Origin: Agrococcus sediminis
GTDB taxonomy: Bacteria > Actinomycetota > Actinomycetes > Actinomycetales > Microbacteriaceae
Direction: 5' to 3'
DNA length: 64,000 bases
NCBI RefSeq assembly: GCF_007923295.1
Contig: NZ_VOIR01000012.1
Location: forward strand, 124,001-188,000
The translations under genes and the position numbers were made by a program. Under the pieces are notes generated by a model, which saw only the letters and a list, made by a program, of their open reading frames with translations, had not been told where the DNA came from and searched no databases. Below are positions 31,135-40,745 of the stretch, one piece after another (positions within the stretch are counted from its first letter, which is position 1; each line of letters opens with the position of its first letter).

Positions 31135-32301
31135 CTATGCCGCAGCCAGCTCGGCGGCCTTGGCCGCTGCCTCGTCCATGGTGCCGACGACGGTCACCAG
31201 CGGGTGGTTCGCCTCGGCGAGGATGCGTCGGCCCTCCTCGACGTTGTTGCCGTCCAGTCGGACGACGAGCGGCTTCGAGGCCTCGTCGCCGAGGATCTCG
31301 AGCGCCTTCACGATGCCGTTGGCGACCTCGTCGCACGCCGTGATGCCCCCGAAGACGTTGACGAAGACGCTCTTGACGTCCTGGTCGTGCAGGATGACGT
31401 CGAGGCCCGCCGCCATGACCTGGGCGGATGCGCCGCCGCCGATGTCGAGGAAGTTCGCGGGCTTCACGCCGCCGAACTGCTCGCCGGCGTACGCGACGAC
31501 GTCGAGCGTCGACATGACGAGGCCCGCGCCGTTGCCGATGATGCCGACCTGGCCGTCGAGCTTGACGTAGTTGAGGTCGGCGGCCTTGGCCTTCGCCTCG
31601 AGCGGGTTGGCCTCGGCCTTGTCCTCGAGGTCGGCGTGCGCGGGGTGCCGGAACGCGGCGTTCTCGTCGAGCGTGACCTTGCCGTCGAGCGCGATGACGT
31701 CGCCGCCCGCGGTGAGCACGAGCGGGTTGACCTCGACGAGCGTGGCGTCCTCGGCGGCGAAGACGCCGTAGAGCTGCACGAGCACGGGGGCGACCTTGGC
31801 GACGAGCTCCTCGGGGAAGCTCGCGGCGCGCACGATCTCCTCGGCCTTGGCGGCGTCGATGCCGACGGCGGGGTCGACCTCGACCTTCGCGAGCGCCTCG
31901 GGGCGCTCCTCGGCGAGCTGCTCGATCTCCATGCCGCCCTCGTACGAGCACATGGCGAGGTACGAGCGGTTGGCGCGGTCGAGCAGCACGGAGAAGTAGT
32001 ACTCCTCCTCGATCGATGCACCCTCGGCGACCATCACGCGGTGCACCGTGTGCCCCTTGATGTCGAGGCCGAGGATGGCCTCCGCCGCCGCCTTCGCCTC
32101 GGCGGCGCTCTTCGCGAGCTTCACGCCGCCGGCCTTGCCGCGGCCGCCGGTCTTGACCTGCGCCTTCACCACGACGACACCGCCGCCGAGCTCCGTGGCT
32201 GCTGCCTCGGCCTGCTCGGGGGTGTCGGCGGTGATGCCTCGCAGCACGGGCACGCCGTGCTGCTCGAACAGGTCCCTTGCCTGGTACTCGTAGAGATCCA
32301 C
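31135..32301 (-). CDS. sucC: succinyl-CoA ligase, beta subunit
   Basis: 388 aa starting at GTG ([20 protein letters not shown]). ATP-grasp domain: [56 protein letters not shown]-terminal ligase domain [20 protein letters not shown] and [17 protein letters not shown]. First gene of the sucCD pair, divergent from the VIT-family gene across about 185 bases. Confidence 0.97.
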   Translation of the reverse strand: MDLYEYQARDLFEQHGVPVLRGITADTPEQAEAAATELGGGVVVVKAQVKTGGRGKAGGVKLAKSAAEAKAAAEAILGLDIKGHTVHRVMVAEGASIEEEYYFSVLLDRANRSYLAMCSYEGGMEIEQLAEERPEALAKVEVDPAVGIDAAKAEEIVRAASFPEELVAKVAPVLVQLYGVFAAEDATLVEVNPLVLTAGGDVIALDGKVTLDENAAFRHPAHADLEDKAEANPLEAKAKAADLNYVKLDGQVGIIGNGAGLVMSTLDVVAYAGEQFGGVKPANFLDIGGGASAQVMAAGLDVILHDQDVKSVFVNVFGGITACDEVANGIVKALEILGDEASKPLVVRLDGNNVEEGRRILAEANHPLVTVVGTMDEAAAKAAELAAA

Positions 32302-32485
32302 GCGTCATCCAATCCGTGTGTGGGTGGGGGATTCGCCTGGGCAAGCCTAGCCCTCCGGCGAATGCCGCCCCCGCCGCTTTCGGCCCGCCGAAGCCCGAAG
32401 ATTCGGGTTTCTTGCCGGAATCGCACGAGCCTCGCCTTGCTTGCGGGGGTCCCGGCGACCGCCGACGATGGACCCAGGAGGAACC

Positions 32486-33208
32486 ATGGATCCCGCGATG
32501 CAGCGCCGTCCCGACCTGCCCCCGCCGGTCGAGTCGATGGCGTCGAAGCTCAACTGGCTGCGCGCCGGCGTGCTGGGCGCGAACGACGGCATCGTGTCGA
32601 CGTCGGCGCTCATGGTCGGCGTCGCCGGCGCCGGCACGGGCATCGGCGGCATCCTCACGGCGGGCGTCGCCGCGCTCGTCGCGGGCGCCTTCTCGATGGC
32701 GGTCGGCGAGTACGTCTCGGTCTCGTCGCAGCGCGACAGCGAGCGCGCGGCGATCCGCCGCGAGCTCGCCGAGCTCGAGAGCAACCCCGAGGGGCAGATC
32801 GACCAGCTCGCCCACATGTACGAGGCGCGCGGCCTCGCCCCGGCGACCGCGCACCAGGTGGCGGTCGAGCTCACCGAGGCCGATCCGCTGCGCGCGCACC
32901 TCGACGTCGAGTACAAGCTCGACCCCGACGACCTCAACAACCCCTGGTCTGCAGCGGCGTCGTCGGCGGTCGCGTTCACGCTCGGCTCGCTCGTGCCGCT
33001 CGTCGCGGCGCTCGTCGCGCCCGCGGCGTGGATGCCCTGGCCGATCGTCGTCGCGACGGTGCTGGCGCTGCTCGTCACGGGCGTCGTCTCGGCACGGATC
33101 GGCGGCTCCGGCAAGCGCATCGGCATGCTGCGGGTGCTGCTCGGCGGCATCGTCGCGCTCGCCGCGACGTGGCTGATCGGCACGCTCGTCGGCACGCCCG
33201 TGCACTAG
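32486..33208 (+). CDS. VIT1/CCC1-family transporter
   Basis: 240 aa. The ATG follows CAGGAGGAACC, an excellent ribosome site. [20 protein letters not shown] is the family hallmark first span, with [19 protein letters not shown] after TM2; a charged cytosolic metal-binding loop ([20 protein letters not shown]) follows, then three more spans. Members export Fe2+ or Mn2+ from the cytosol, so metal detoxification is likely. Monocistronic. Confidence 0.9.
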   Translation: MDPAMQRRPDLPPPVESMASKLNWLRAGVLGANDGIVSTSALMVGVAGAGTGIGGILTAGVAALVAGAFSMAVGEYVSVSSQRDSERAAIRRELAELESNPEGQIDQLAHMYEARGLAPATAHQVAVELTEADPLRAHLDVEYKLDPDDLNNPWSAAASSAVAFTLGSLVPLVAALVAPAAWMPWPIVVATVLALLVTGVVSARIGGSGKRIGMLRVLLGGIVALAATWLIGTLVGTPVH

Positions 33209-33227
33209 CGCGGCAGGCCGCCCGCGC

Positions 33228-33905
33228 TCAGCGGCGCGCGGTGTACCGCAGCTCGGGGCGCCCGGTGCCGCCGTAGCGGGGCGCGACCTCGGCCGCGCCG
33301 TCGACGACGAGCCGCTCGAGGTAGCGGCGGGCGCTCACCCGCGACATCCCGAGCCGCTCCCCCACCTCCGCCGCGCTCACGTCGGCGCCGATCGACTCGA
33401 GCAGCGCCGCGACGCGGTCGAGGGTGAGCTGCGACCCCGCCGGCGCCGGCTTCGCCGAGCGCTCGGACGGCTGCAGCATCGCGTCGACCGCGCGCTGGTC
33501 GAGCGCGCGCGGCCCGTGCGCCTCCGCCCGCTCGATCTCGGCGCGGATCGCCTCGAGCCGCTCCCGCATCGCCTCGAGCCCGAACGGCTTCACGAGGTAG
33601 TGGCGCACGCCGAACGCGCGCGCCGCGCGCACGGTCTCGAGGTCGCGCGCAGCGGTGACCGCGACCACCTCGCCCGCGAAGCCGCGCGCGCGGGCGACGC
33701 GCAGCACCTCGATGCCGGATGCGTCGGGCAGGTGCACGTCGAGCAGCACGAGGTCGGGGCGCACGGCCTCGATCGCCTCGAGCGCGTCGCGCCCGGTGGC
33801 GGCCTCCCCCGCGACGACGAACCCGCCGTGGCGCTCGACGAAGCCGCGGGTGACGATCGCGACCGCCTTGTCGTCCTCGACGATCAGTGCGCGCAGCGGC
33901 CTCAC
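33228..33905 (-). CDS. response regulator of a CitB/DcuR-type two-component system
   Basis: 225 aa starting at GTG, overlapping the kinase stop by 4 bases. Receiver domain at the N-terminus: [18 protein letters not shown], phospho-acceptor in [17 protein letters not shown] switch Lys. The C-terminal HTH ([21 protein letters not shown]) matches the DctR/CitB class. It probably activates the divergent tctCBA operon; see the direct repeats at 35535. Confidence 0.92.
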   Translation of the reverse strand: MRPLRALIVEDDKAVAIVTRGFVERHGGFVVAGEAATGRDALEAIEAVRPDLVLLDVHLPDASGIEVLRVARARGFAGEVVAVTAARDLETVRAARAFGVRHYLVKPFGLEAMRERLEAIRAEIERAEAHGPRALDQRAVDAMLQPSERSAKPAPAGSQLTLDRVAALLESIGADVSAAEVGERLGMSRVSARRYLERLVVDGAAEVAPRYGGTGRPELRYTARR

Positions 33906-35497
33906 GCGGGCACCTCGCTGCGGTCGACCGGCAGCGTCGCGACGAAGCGCGCGCCGCCGAGCGGCGACGTCTCGACCCGCACGTCGCCGCCGAGCCGCTC
34001 GGCGACGCGGCGCACGAGCGTCAGCCCGTAGCCGCGGGTGAGGCCGGCGGCGTGCGTCTTCGTCGAGACGGCGAGGTCGAAGATGCGCTGCCGCCGCTCC
34101 TCGGGCACGCCGGGGCCGTCGTCGTCGACCGCCATCGTGACGACCCGGCCGGCGTCGGTGTCGTCGTCGGCGATCGCGACCTGCACGCGCCCGCCGCCCG
34201 ACGCATCCACCGCGTTGTCGATGAGGTTGCCGAGCACCGTCACCCAGTCGCTCGAGCCCGCCGTCGACGCGGCGGGGCGCAGCGTCGACCCGGGCGCGAC
34301 CGCCAGCTCGACGCCGTGCTCGCGCGCCTGCGCCCGCTTGGCGAGCAGCAGCGCCGCGACCTCGAGGTCGAGCACGCCCTCGGCGGGCGCGAGCGACGAC
34401 AGCGCCCCGCCGGCGCCCGCGCGAGCGATGACCTGCATCGCCGCGTCGGCCTCGCCGAGCTCGAGCAGGCCGCCGAGCGTGTGCAGCGTGTTGGCGAACT
34501 CGTGCTGCTGCGCCCGCAGCGTCTCGGTCATGCCCTGCGCGCCCGCGAGGTCGCGCAGCGCCGCGTCGAGCTCGGTGCGGTCGCGCAGGATGAGCACGGT
34601 GCCGACCGTGCGGCCGTCGACGACCACGGGGTCGGCGCGCGCGACGAGCACCCGCTCGCCCGCGAGCACGAGCTGCTGCTCGCCCGCGTCGGCCAGCAGC
34701 GGCTCGAGCCGCGCGTCGAGCACCTCGGCGACCGGCACGCCCGCGAGCTCGTCGCCCTCCCGCCCCAGCAGCCGCAGCGCCGCGTCGTTGCAGAGCGCGA
34801 TCGTCGCCCGCTCGTCGAGCACCACGAGGCCCTCGCCGATGCCGTGCAGGGTCGCGTTGCGGGTCTCGAGCATCGACTTGATCTCGTCGGGCTCGACGCC
34901 GTGGATGCGCCGGCGCACGAGCGACGCGGCCCAGCTCGCGAGCAGCACGCCGACGACGGCGGCCGCGGCGAGGCACAGCGCGAGCACCCAGATGCTGCCG
35001 AGCCAGTCGGCGTGCAGCTCGGCCTCGAGGATGCCCACCGAGACCTGGCCGATCACCTGACCGTCGGCGTCGTGCACGGGCACCTTCACGCGCCACGAGG
35101 TGCCGAGCGTGCCGGTCTGCGTGCCGACGAACCGCTCGCCGGACTGCGCGGCGGTCGGGTCGGTCGAGACGACCTCGCCGATGCGGTCGGGGTTCGGATG
35201 CGAGTAGCGCACGCCCGCGACGTCGGTGACGACGACGTACGTGACGGCGGATGCGACGCGCACCGTCTCGGCGATCGGCTGGATGACCTCGGCGGGGTCG
35301 GGATCGTCGAACGCGTCGACCACCGACGGCAGCTGCGCCACCGACGAGGCGACGCCCACCATGCGGTCGAGGTAGGCGTCGCGGATCGCGCGCTCCTGCA
35401 CCCAGGCGGCGGCGACGCCGGAGCCGACGATGACGACGAGCATGATGGCGCTCTGCAGCAGCACCAGCTGCGTCCGCAGCGTCATCGCCCGCCCCAT
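33902..35497 (-). CDS. sensor histidine kinase, CitA/DcuS/DctS type
   Basis: 531 aa. First membrane span (LVLLQSAIMLVVIVGSGVAA), an extracytoplasmic single-Cache/PDC sensor (about 40-170), second span (WVLALCLAAAAVVGVLLASW), a cytosolic PAS domain (IGEGLVVLDERATIALCNDA), then the SpoOB-type H-box QQHEFANTLHTLGGLLELG and an ATPase domain (NLIDNAVDAS, DDDGPGVP, RGYGLTLV). Such kinases sense extracellular citrate or C4-dicarboxylates. Start: ATG at 35497 after GAGGG; a second ATG lies four codons in. Confidence 0.93.
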   Translation of the reverse strand: MGRAMTLRTQLVLLQSAIMLVVIVGSGVAAAWVQERAIRDAYLDRMVGVASSVAQLPSVVDAFDDPDPAEVIQPIAETVRVASAVTYVVVTDVAGVRYSHPNPDRIGEVVSTDPTAAQSGERFVGTQTGTLGTSWRVKVPVHDADGQVIGQVSVGILEAELHADWLGSIWVLALCLAAAAVVGVLLASWAASLVRRRIHGVEPDEIKSMLETRNATLHGIGEGLVVLDERATIALCNDAALRLLGREGDELAGVPVAEVLDARLEPLLADAGEQQLVLAGERVLVARADPVVVDGRTVGTVLILRDRTELDAALRDLAGAQGMTETLRAQQHEFANTLHTLGGLLELGEADAAMQVIARAGAGGALSSLAPAEGVLDLEVAALLLAKRAQAREHGVELAVAPGSTLRPAASTAGSSDWVTVLGNLIDNAVDASGGGRVQVAIADDDTDAGRVVTMAVDDDGPGVPEERRQRIFDLAVSTKTHAAGLTRGYGLTLVRRVAERLGGDVRVETSPLGGARFVATLPVDRSEVPA

Positions 35498-35534
35498 GCC
35501 CTCAGGATAGGCGCGCGCTGGCTCCCGCGGAGGG

Positions 35535-35552
35535 CGACCGAAACGACCGAAA
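35535..35552. promoter_or_regulatory. tandem direct repeats between sensor kinase and tctC
   Basis: CGACCGAAA occurs twice in succession (35535-35543 and 35544-35552) in the divergent region between the two-component genes and tctC. Direct repeats in this position are plausible binding sites for the response regulator. The role is inferred. Confidence 0.5.
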
Positions 35553-35650
35553 CGTGCACATCGACCACAACCGCGCACCGGGCATCCGTCGCCGCTAGCG
35601 TCGCCCCCAGATCGCGACCCGGCACGGCGCCGGGCGCTCAAGGAGGAGAC

Positions 35651-36703
35651 GTGCGATCCATGCACCCACGCACCGCGCCCAGCACGCGCACCAGCACCAT
35701 CGTCCGCATCGGCCTCGCGGGGGCTGCAGCGCTCGCGCTCGCCGCCTGCTCGTCCGGCGGCGCCCCCGCCTCGACCGGCGGCGCCGAGGGCGAGGCGCCG
35801 GCCGCCGTCACCGAGGTCAGCGTCATCGCCCCCGCCGACCCGGGCGGCGGCTGGGACCAGACCGCCCGCGCCATCGGCCAGGTGCTGACCGACACCGACC
35901 TCGTCAGCTCGGCGCCGGTCGAGAACATCGGCGGCGCTGGCGGCACCGTCGGCCTCGCGAGCCTCGCGACCGAGACCGACCCGAACACGCTCATGATCAC
36001 CGGCTCCGTCATGGTCGGCGCCGTGGAGACGAACGCCTCCGAGGTGCGCATCGAGGACATGACGCCGATCGCGAAGCTCACCGAGGAGCCGCTCGTCATC
36101 GTCGTGCCGGCCGACTCTCCCTACGAGAGCCTGCAGGACCTGGTCGACGCGATCGTCGCCGAGGGCCAGGGCCTCGCGGTCACCGGCGGCTCCGCCGGCG
36201 GCATCGACCACATCCTCGCGGGCCTGCTCCTCACCGAGGCCGGCGTCGACGCGGCCGAGGTCCCGACCACGCTCAACTACGTCGCCAACTCCGGCGGCGG
36301 CGAGGCGCTCACGATGCTGCTCGGCGGCACCGTGCAGGCCGGCATCTCGGGCGTCGGCGAGTTCTCGGAGTCCGTGCTCTCGGGCGACCTGCGCGCCCTG
36401 GCCGTCTCGAGCGAGGAGCCCGCGCAGGCGCTGCCCGACGTGCCGACGATCCAGGACGAGGGCATCGACGTGACGCTCACGAACTGGCGCGGCGTGATCG
36501 CCCCGGGCGGCATCACCGACGAGGAGCGCACGGCGCTCGTCGACCTCGTCACGCAGCTGCACGAGCAGGACGCGTGGACCGAGACGCTCGAGACCAACGG
36601 CTGGACGGATGCGTTCATGCCGGGCGACGAGTTCGACGCGTTCCTCGCCGACGACATCACGCTCACCCAGGAGACGCTGCGCACGATCGGCCTGATCGAA
36701 TGA
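35651..36703 (+). CDS. tctC: tripartite tricarboxylate transporter substrate-binding protein
   Basis: 350 aa starting at GTG with AAGGAGGAG ahead. Lipoprotein signal with lipobox LAAC ([11 protein letters not shown]). The mature part is a TctC-type binding protein: [58 protein letters not shown]. It captures a tricarboxylate (citrate-like) or other carboxylate outside the membrane and delivers it to TctAB. Overlaps tctB by 4 bases. Confidence 0.94.
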   Translation: MRSMHPRTAPSTRTSTIVRIGLAGAAALALAACSSGGAPASTGGAEGEAPAAVTEVSVIAPADPGGGWDQTARAIGQVLTDTDLVSSAPVENIGGAGGTVGLASLATETDPNTLMITGSVMVGAVETNASEVRIEDMTPIAKLTEEPLVIVVPADSPYESLQDLVDAIVAEGQGLAVTGGSAGGIDHILAGLLLTEAGVDAAEVPTTLNYVANSGGGEALTMLLGGTVQAGISGVGEFSESVLSGDLRALAVSSEEPAQALPDVPTIQDEGIDVTLTNWRGVIAPGGITDEERTALVDLVTQLHEQDAWTETLETNGWTDAFMPGDEFDAFLADDITLTQETLRTIGLIE

Positions 36704-37242
36704 GCACCGCCCCGGCCGGCGCACCCACGGGTGCGTCGGCCGCGGCGCGCTCGGCCCGCATCGAGGCGATGGTCTTCGTCGGGCTGCTCGTGGTGCTGGC
36801 GATCGCCGTGCTCATCTCGACCACCACCATCCGCGAGCCCCCGGGATCGACCAACACGCTCGGCGCGCGCGTCGTGCCGTACGCCGTCGGCGGCCTGCTG
36901 CTGCTCTCGTCGCTCGTGGTGCTCGTCGGCCAGCTCCGCGGCCGCTTCGGGCACGCCGAGGAGGGCGAGGACATCGACCTCGAGCACGGCACCTCGTGGG
37001 GCTCGACCGGCATCGTCGTGCTGAGCTTCCTGTCGCTCATGCTCACCATCCCCCACCTCGGCTGGCCCCTCGGCGTCGCCATCCTCTTCACCGGCGCCTC
37101 GCTCGCCCTCGGCGCGAAGCGCTGGTGGCTCGCCGCCGCGATCGGTCTCGCCCTCGGCGTCGTCACGCAGCTCGTGTTCGGCACGCTGCTCGGCCTCTCG
37201 CTGCCCGCCACCGGCACCCTGACCTCCTGGATCGGCCTCTGA
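36700..37242 (+). CDS. tctB: tripartite tricarboxylate transporter small membrane subunit
   Basis: 180 aa with four hydrophobic spans ([37 protein letters not shown], a [10 protein letters not shown] span and a C-terminal [20 protein letters not shown] span). A charged loop ([18 protein letters not shown]) separates spans 2 and 3. ATGA overlap with tctC and TGATG overlap with tctA. Confidence 0.9.
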   Translation: MSTAPAGAPTGASAAARSARIEAMVFVGLLVVLAIAVLISTTTIREPPGSTNTLGARVVPYAVGGLLLLSSLVVLVGQLRGRFGHAEEGEDIDLEHGTSWGSTGIVVLSFLSLMLTIPHLGWPLGVAILFTGASLALGAKRWWLAAAIGLALGVVTQLVFGTLLGLSLPATGTLTSWIGL

Positions 37243-38930
37243 TGGACACCTGGACCCTGCTGCTCGAGGGCTTCGCGACCGCGCTCCAGCCCGTCTACCT
37301 GCTGTACGCGCTGCTCGGCGTGCTGCTCGGCACCGCCGTGGGCGTGCTGCCCGGCATCGGCCCGGCGATGACGGTCGCGCTGCTCCTGCCCATCACGTAC
37401 GCGCTCGAGCCGACCGCGGCGTTCATCGTCTTCGCCGGCATCTACTACGGCGGCATGTACGGCGGCTCGACCACGTCGATCCTGCTCAACACCCCCGGCG
37501 AGTCCGCGTCGATCGTCACCGCGCTCGAGGGCAACAAGATGGCGCGCGCCGGCCGCGGCGCGGCGGCGCTCGCCACCGCCGCGATCGGCTCGTTCGTCGC
37601 GGGCACGATCGCCACGGTGCTGCTGACGCTCCTCGCGCCCACCGTCGCCCGCCTCGCGGTCAGCCTCGGCCCATCCGACTACTTCGCGCTCATGGTGATC
37701 GCGTTCCTCACGGTCGGCGCGCTGCTCGGCGACAGCGCCTGGCGCGGCATGGTGTCGCTGTCGATCGGCCTCTTCATCGGCCTCATCGGCGTCGACTCGC
37801 TCACCGGGCAGGCGCGCTTCACGCTCGGCATCCCGCAGCTCGGCGACGGCATCGACGTCGTGCTCGTCGCGGTCGGCCTCTTCGCGCTCGGCGAGGCCCT
37901 GTACGTGGGCTCCCGCCTGCGCAACGGCGAGATCCCGATCATCCCCATCACGCGCGGATGGCGCACGTGGATGCGCCGCTCCGACTGGGCGAGGTCGTGG
38001 AAGCCGTGGCTGCGGGGCGCCGGCATCGGCTTCCCGATCGGCTCGATCCCCGCCGGCGGCGCCGACGTCGCGACCTTCCTCTCCTACGCGACCGAGCGGA
38101 GCCTCGCGAAGGGCGAGTACCGGAAGCAGTTCGGCAAGGGCGCGATCGAGGGCGTCGCGGGTCCGGAGTCGGCCAACAACGCGGCGGCCGCGGGCGTGCT
38201 GGTGCCGCTGCTGACGCTCGGCATCCCGACGACGGCGACCGCGGCGATCATCCTGAGCGCCTTCCAGACGTACGGGATCCAGCCGGGCCCGCGCCTGTTC
38301 GACACGCAGCCGGCGCTCGTGTGGGCGCTCATCGCGAGCCTCTTCATCGGCAACGCGATGCTGCTCGTGCTCAACCTGCCGCTCGTGGGCATGTGGGTGA
38401 AGCTCCTGCAGATCCCCCGCCCCTACCTCTACGCGGGCATCCTCGTCTTCGCCGGGCTCGGCGCCTACGCGGCGAACTTCACCGTCTTCGACATCGCGGT
38501 GCTGCTCGTGCTCGGCGTGCTCGGCTTCTTCATGCGGCGGCTCGGCTTCCCGATCGCGCCGCTCGTGGTGGGCGCGATCCTCGGCCCGATGGCCGAGGAG
38601 CAGCTGCGCAAGGCCATGCAGATCGGCCAGGGCGACCCCGCCTACCTCGTGCACAGCCCGTTCTCGATCGTCGCCTACGCGCTGCTCGCGCTCATCATCG
38701 CGCTCGCGCTGTGGCTCAAGCGCCGCCGCGCGCGCTTCGAGGCCGCGCTGCCGTCGATCGACACGACCACGATCGCCGCGGTCGACGAGGAGATCGAGTC
38801 GCACGAGCCGCACCCCGAGCTCGACCGCGGCCGGCTGTCGACCCGCGCGGTGCCGCTGCAGCGCGGCGGCGCCGACCCGGACGCCGAGCCCGGCCCGGGT
38901 CGCGACCCGGATCGCGACCGCGACGCGTAG
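37242..38930 (+). CDS. tctA: tripartite tricarboxylate transporter large membrane subunit
   Basis: 562 aa, about 12 spans. Hallmarks: [20 protein letters not shown] and [20 protein letters not shown] near the N-terminus and the internally repeated [20 protein letters not shown]. It is the proton- or sodium-driven permease of the system. The last ~60 residues are a hydrophilic, Asp/Arg/Pro-rich cytosolic tail not seen in most TctA proteins. A shared terminator follows. Confidence 0.95.
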   Translation: MDTWTLLLEGFATALQPVYLLYALLGVLLGTAVGVLPGIGPAMTVALLLPITYALEPTAAFIVFAGIYYGGMYGGSTTSILLNTPGESASIVTALEGNKMARAGRGAAALATAAIGSFVAGTIATVLLTLLAPTVARLAVSLGPSDYFALMVIAFLTVGALLGDSAWRGMVSLSIGLFIGLIGVDSLTGQARFTLGIPQLGDGIDVVLVAVGLFALGEALYVGSRLRNGEIPIIPITRGWRTWMRRSDWARSWKPWLRGAGIGFPIGSIPAGGADVATFLSYATERSLAKGEYRKQFGKGAIEGVAGPESANNAAAAGVLVPLLTLGIPTTATAAIILSAFQTYGIQPGPRLFDTQPALVWALIASLFIGNAMLLVLNLPLVGMWVKLLQIPRPYLYAGILVFAGLGAYAANFTVFDIAVLLVLGVLGFFMRRLGFPIAPLVVGAILGPMAEEQLRKAMQIGQGDPAYLVHSPFSIVAYALLALIIALALWLKRRRARFEAALPSIDTTTIAAVDEEIESHEPHPELDRGRLSTRAVPLQRGGADPDAEPGPGRDPDRDRDA

Positions 38931-38940
38931 CGACCCGCAT

Positions 38941-38979
38941 CGGAGCCGCCGCCCGGATCACTCCGGCGCGGCGGCTCCG
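38941..38979. terminator. bidirectional terminator between tctA and the CDF gene
   Basis: CGGAGCCGCCGC (38941-38952) pairs perfectly with GCGGCGGCTCCG (38968-38979), with an inner CCGG/CCGG stem. It overlaps the stop codon and last codons of the convergent CDF gene. Confidence 0.85.
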
Positions 38980-39962
38980 TCGTCGGAGCGGTCGTCGTCG
39001 CGCCGCTCGGCCTCCGGCGACGGCAGCCGGCCCATGACCGCGATCGTGACGTCCTGCACGCGCCAGTCGAGCGCGGTGACCTGCGCGACCGCGCGGTCGA
39101 CGTCCTCCACCTTGACCTTGCGCCGCAGCGGCACGACGTACGCCTCCACGTGGAACACGTGCCCCTCGTCGCGCACGCGACTGGCCGCATCCCGCACCCA
39201 CGGCAGCCGCCGCAGCGTGTCCTCGATGCGGACGATGAGCGGGTCGGGCTCCGACTGGTCGACGGTCGTCGCGCGCATGTCCATGAGGTCGAGCACCGAG
39301 GCGCGGGTGTTCTTCACGCCGTCCCAGATGATGCCGGCCGAGATGAACAGGGCGGCCGCGCCGTCGAGCCACCAGATGCCGAGGCCGACGCCCAGCACGC
39401 CCACGATCGAGCCGGCGTGCGTCGTCCAGTCGGCGCGCATCATGTCGGCGTCGGCGTGCAGCAGCTTGCTGTGCAGCTGCTTCGCGAGCCGCATCTTGAC
39501 GATGCCGAGGATCACGGGCGGCGCCGAGATGAGCAGCATCGTGCCGACCATGAGCCAGCCGAGCCAGATCGTGGTGCCGAAGAGCCGCACCGTGCCGATC
39601 GACGGGTGCTCGAGCGAGGCGAGCCCGCTGATCGCGTCGAACGCGAGGGTCGCGCCGACGGCGAAGAGCGCGACGCCGGCGACGAGGTGGCCGATGCCCA
39701 TCGCCCGGTGGTACCCGTACGGATGCTTCTGGCTCGGCGGGCGGCGGATGACCGCGAGGGCGATGAGGAACGCGAGCTGCGGGACGGTCGAGAGCATGTC
39801 CTCGATCCACGCCGTGCGCATCGCCTGCGAGCCGCCCATCACGAGGCCGACGAGCGTGATCGCGATCGCGGCGTAGCCGAGGCTCAGCCACTCGACGAGG
39901 CGCGCCTTGCGGAGCGCCTGCTCCTGGGCCGGGGGCAGCTCGGTGCGGCCGATGCGCTTCAT
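38958..39962 (-). CDS. cation diffusion facilitator family transporter
   Basis: 334 aa. Membrane part of six spans with the CDF pattern, including QKHPYGYHRAMGIGHLVAG and KLLHADADMMRADWTTHAGS (metal-site H/D residues), then a cytosolic C-terminal domain (about 235-315). Members exchange Zn2+, Mn2+, Co2+ or Fe2+ for protons. GLASLEHPSIGTVRLFG is a loop. The tail is Asp/Arg-rich. Its ATG overlaps the stop of the upstream mini-SBP lipoprotein (ATGA), so the two are made together. Confidence 0.88.
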   Translation of the reverse strand: MKRIGRTELPPAQEQALRKARLVEWLSLGYAAIAITLVGLVMGGSQAMRTAWIEDMLSTVPQLAFLIALAVIRRPPSQKHPYGYHRAMGIGHLVAGVALFAVGATLAFDAISGLASLEHPSIGTVRLFGTTIWLGWLMVGTMLLISAPPVILGIVKMRLAKQLHSKLLHADADMMRADWTTHAGSIVGVLGVGLGIWWLDGAAALFISAGIIWDGVKNTRASVLDLMDMRATTVDQSEPDPLIVRIEDTLRRLPWVRDAASRVRDEGHVFHVEAYVVPLRRKVKVEDVDRAVAQVTALDWRVQDVTIAVMGRLPSPEAERRDDDRSDDGAAAPE

Positions 39963-40450
39963 GGCGCCGCCTCGTCGAGGTGCTGCTCGAGGGCGGCGAG
40001 GAAGGCGTTCTCGCCCATCGGCGTGAGCATGACGACGCCGGTGGTCGAGCCGTCGGGCTGCAGCGCCTGCGCGTAGGCGCGGGTCGGCGCGGCGTGCGCC
40101 GCCCAGGGCGTCTGCTCGGTGATGCCGCCGATGACGAGGTCGAGGTCGCCCTCCTCGAGCTGGCGCACGAGGTCCTCCTCGCTGCCGACCGTCCACGAGA
40201 GCTCGGCGTCGATCGACGCCGCGAACGACTCGACGAGCGTCACCTCGGTGCCCGACGGCTCCTCGTCGTCGGCGTCGTCGGTCTCGGTGAACGGCGGGTT
40301 GGGCGTGACGCCCACCGCGAGCACGCCGCCCGAGACGGTCTCGAGGGTGCCGTCGGGGTCGGAGGGCACGGTGAGGCCGCAGCCCGCGAGGGCGAGCGCG
40401 AGCGCTGCGATGCCGCTCGCTCCGACCAGTCGACGCATGCTCCGCACCAT
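39959..40450 (-). CDS. small solute-binding-protein-like lipoprotein, coupled to CDF transporter
   Basis: 163 aa (or 159 from a second ATG). Lipobox LALAGC at residues ~20-25. The mature part aligns by eye with the first lobe of family-3 solute-binding proteins: GGVLAVGVTPNPPFTE, TEVTLVESFAASIDAELSW, LVRQLEEGDLDLVIGGIT and TPWAAHAAPTRAYAQ. After that point a normal protein would enter lobe 2 (another ~100 residues), but here it ends within 45 residues (VVMLTPMGENAFLAALEQHL). It is either a reduced binding protein or a truncated one kept in frame. It overlaps the CDF gene by 4 bases. Confidence 0.75.
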   Translation of the reverse strand: MVRSMRRLVGASGIAALALALAGCGLTVPSDPDGTLETVSGGVLAVGVTPNPPFTETDDADDEEPSGTEVTLVESFAASIDAELSWTVGSEEDLVRQLEEGDLDLVIGGITEQTPWAAHAAPTRAYAQALQPDGSTTGVVMLTPMGENAFLAALEQHLDEAAP

Positions 40451-40501
40451 AGTCCGGCCCTGCCTGTGCGTCGCTGATCGTCTCGTGGGAGGCTGGGGCG
40501 C

Positions 40502-40678
40502 ATGCAGGAGCAGCGCCACGAGCACGACCGCGTCCCGCCCGAGCTCGACCCCTACTTCGAGCGCTTCGACGACGACCGGCCGCCGCGCACGATGGCGCGC
40601 CGGTTCCGCCCGCTCATCGTTGGCGCCGCGGCGCTCACCCTCGTGGCGATGGTGCTGCTGGTGACGCAGGCGCTGTAG
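40502..40678 (+). CDS. 58-aa single-span membrane protein
   Basis: ATG after GGGAGGC. Encodes MQEQRHEHDRVPPELDPYFE, a short acidic/basic stretch with ARRF, then one C-terminal span (IVGAAALTLVAMVLLVTQAL) running to the stop. Hydrophilic N-terminus in, tail-anchored topology expected. Codon third positions are nearly all G/C as in neighbours, supporting a real gene. Function unknown. Divergent from the mini-SBP gene across about 50 bases. Confidence 0.7.
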   Translation: MQEQRHEHDRVPPELDPYFERFDDDRPPRTMARRFRPLIVGAAALTLVAMVLLVTQAL

Positions 40679-40691
40679 CCGCCGCCCTCCC

Positions 40692-40738
40692 GCCGGTCGA
40701 GCCGGGCTGCCGCCGGAGGCGGCCGCCCGAGTCGAGAC
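40692..40738. repeat. intergenic palindromic repeat, family A (single copy)
   Basis: CCGGTCGAG...GAGTCGAGACC with an inner GCCGCCGGAGGCGGC stem, between the convergent 58-aa gene and pcrA. Likely also a terminator. Confidence 0.65.
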
Positions 40739-40745
40739 CAATGGC

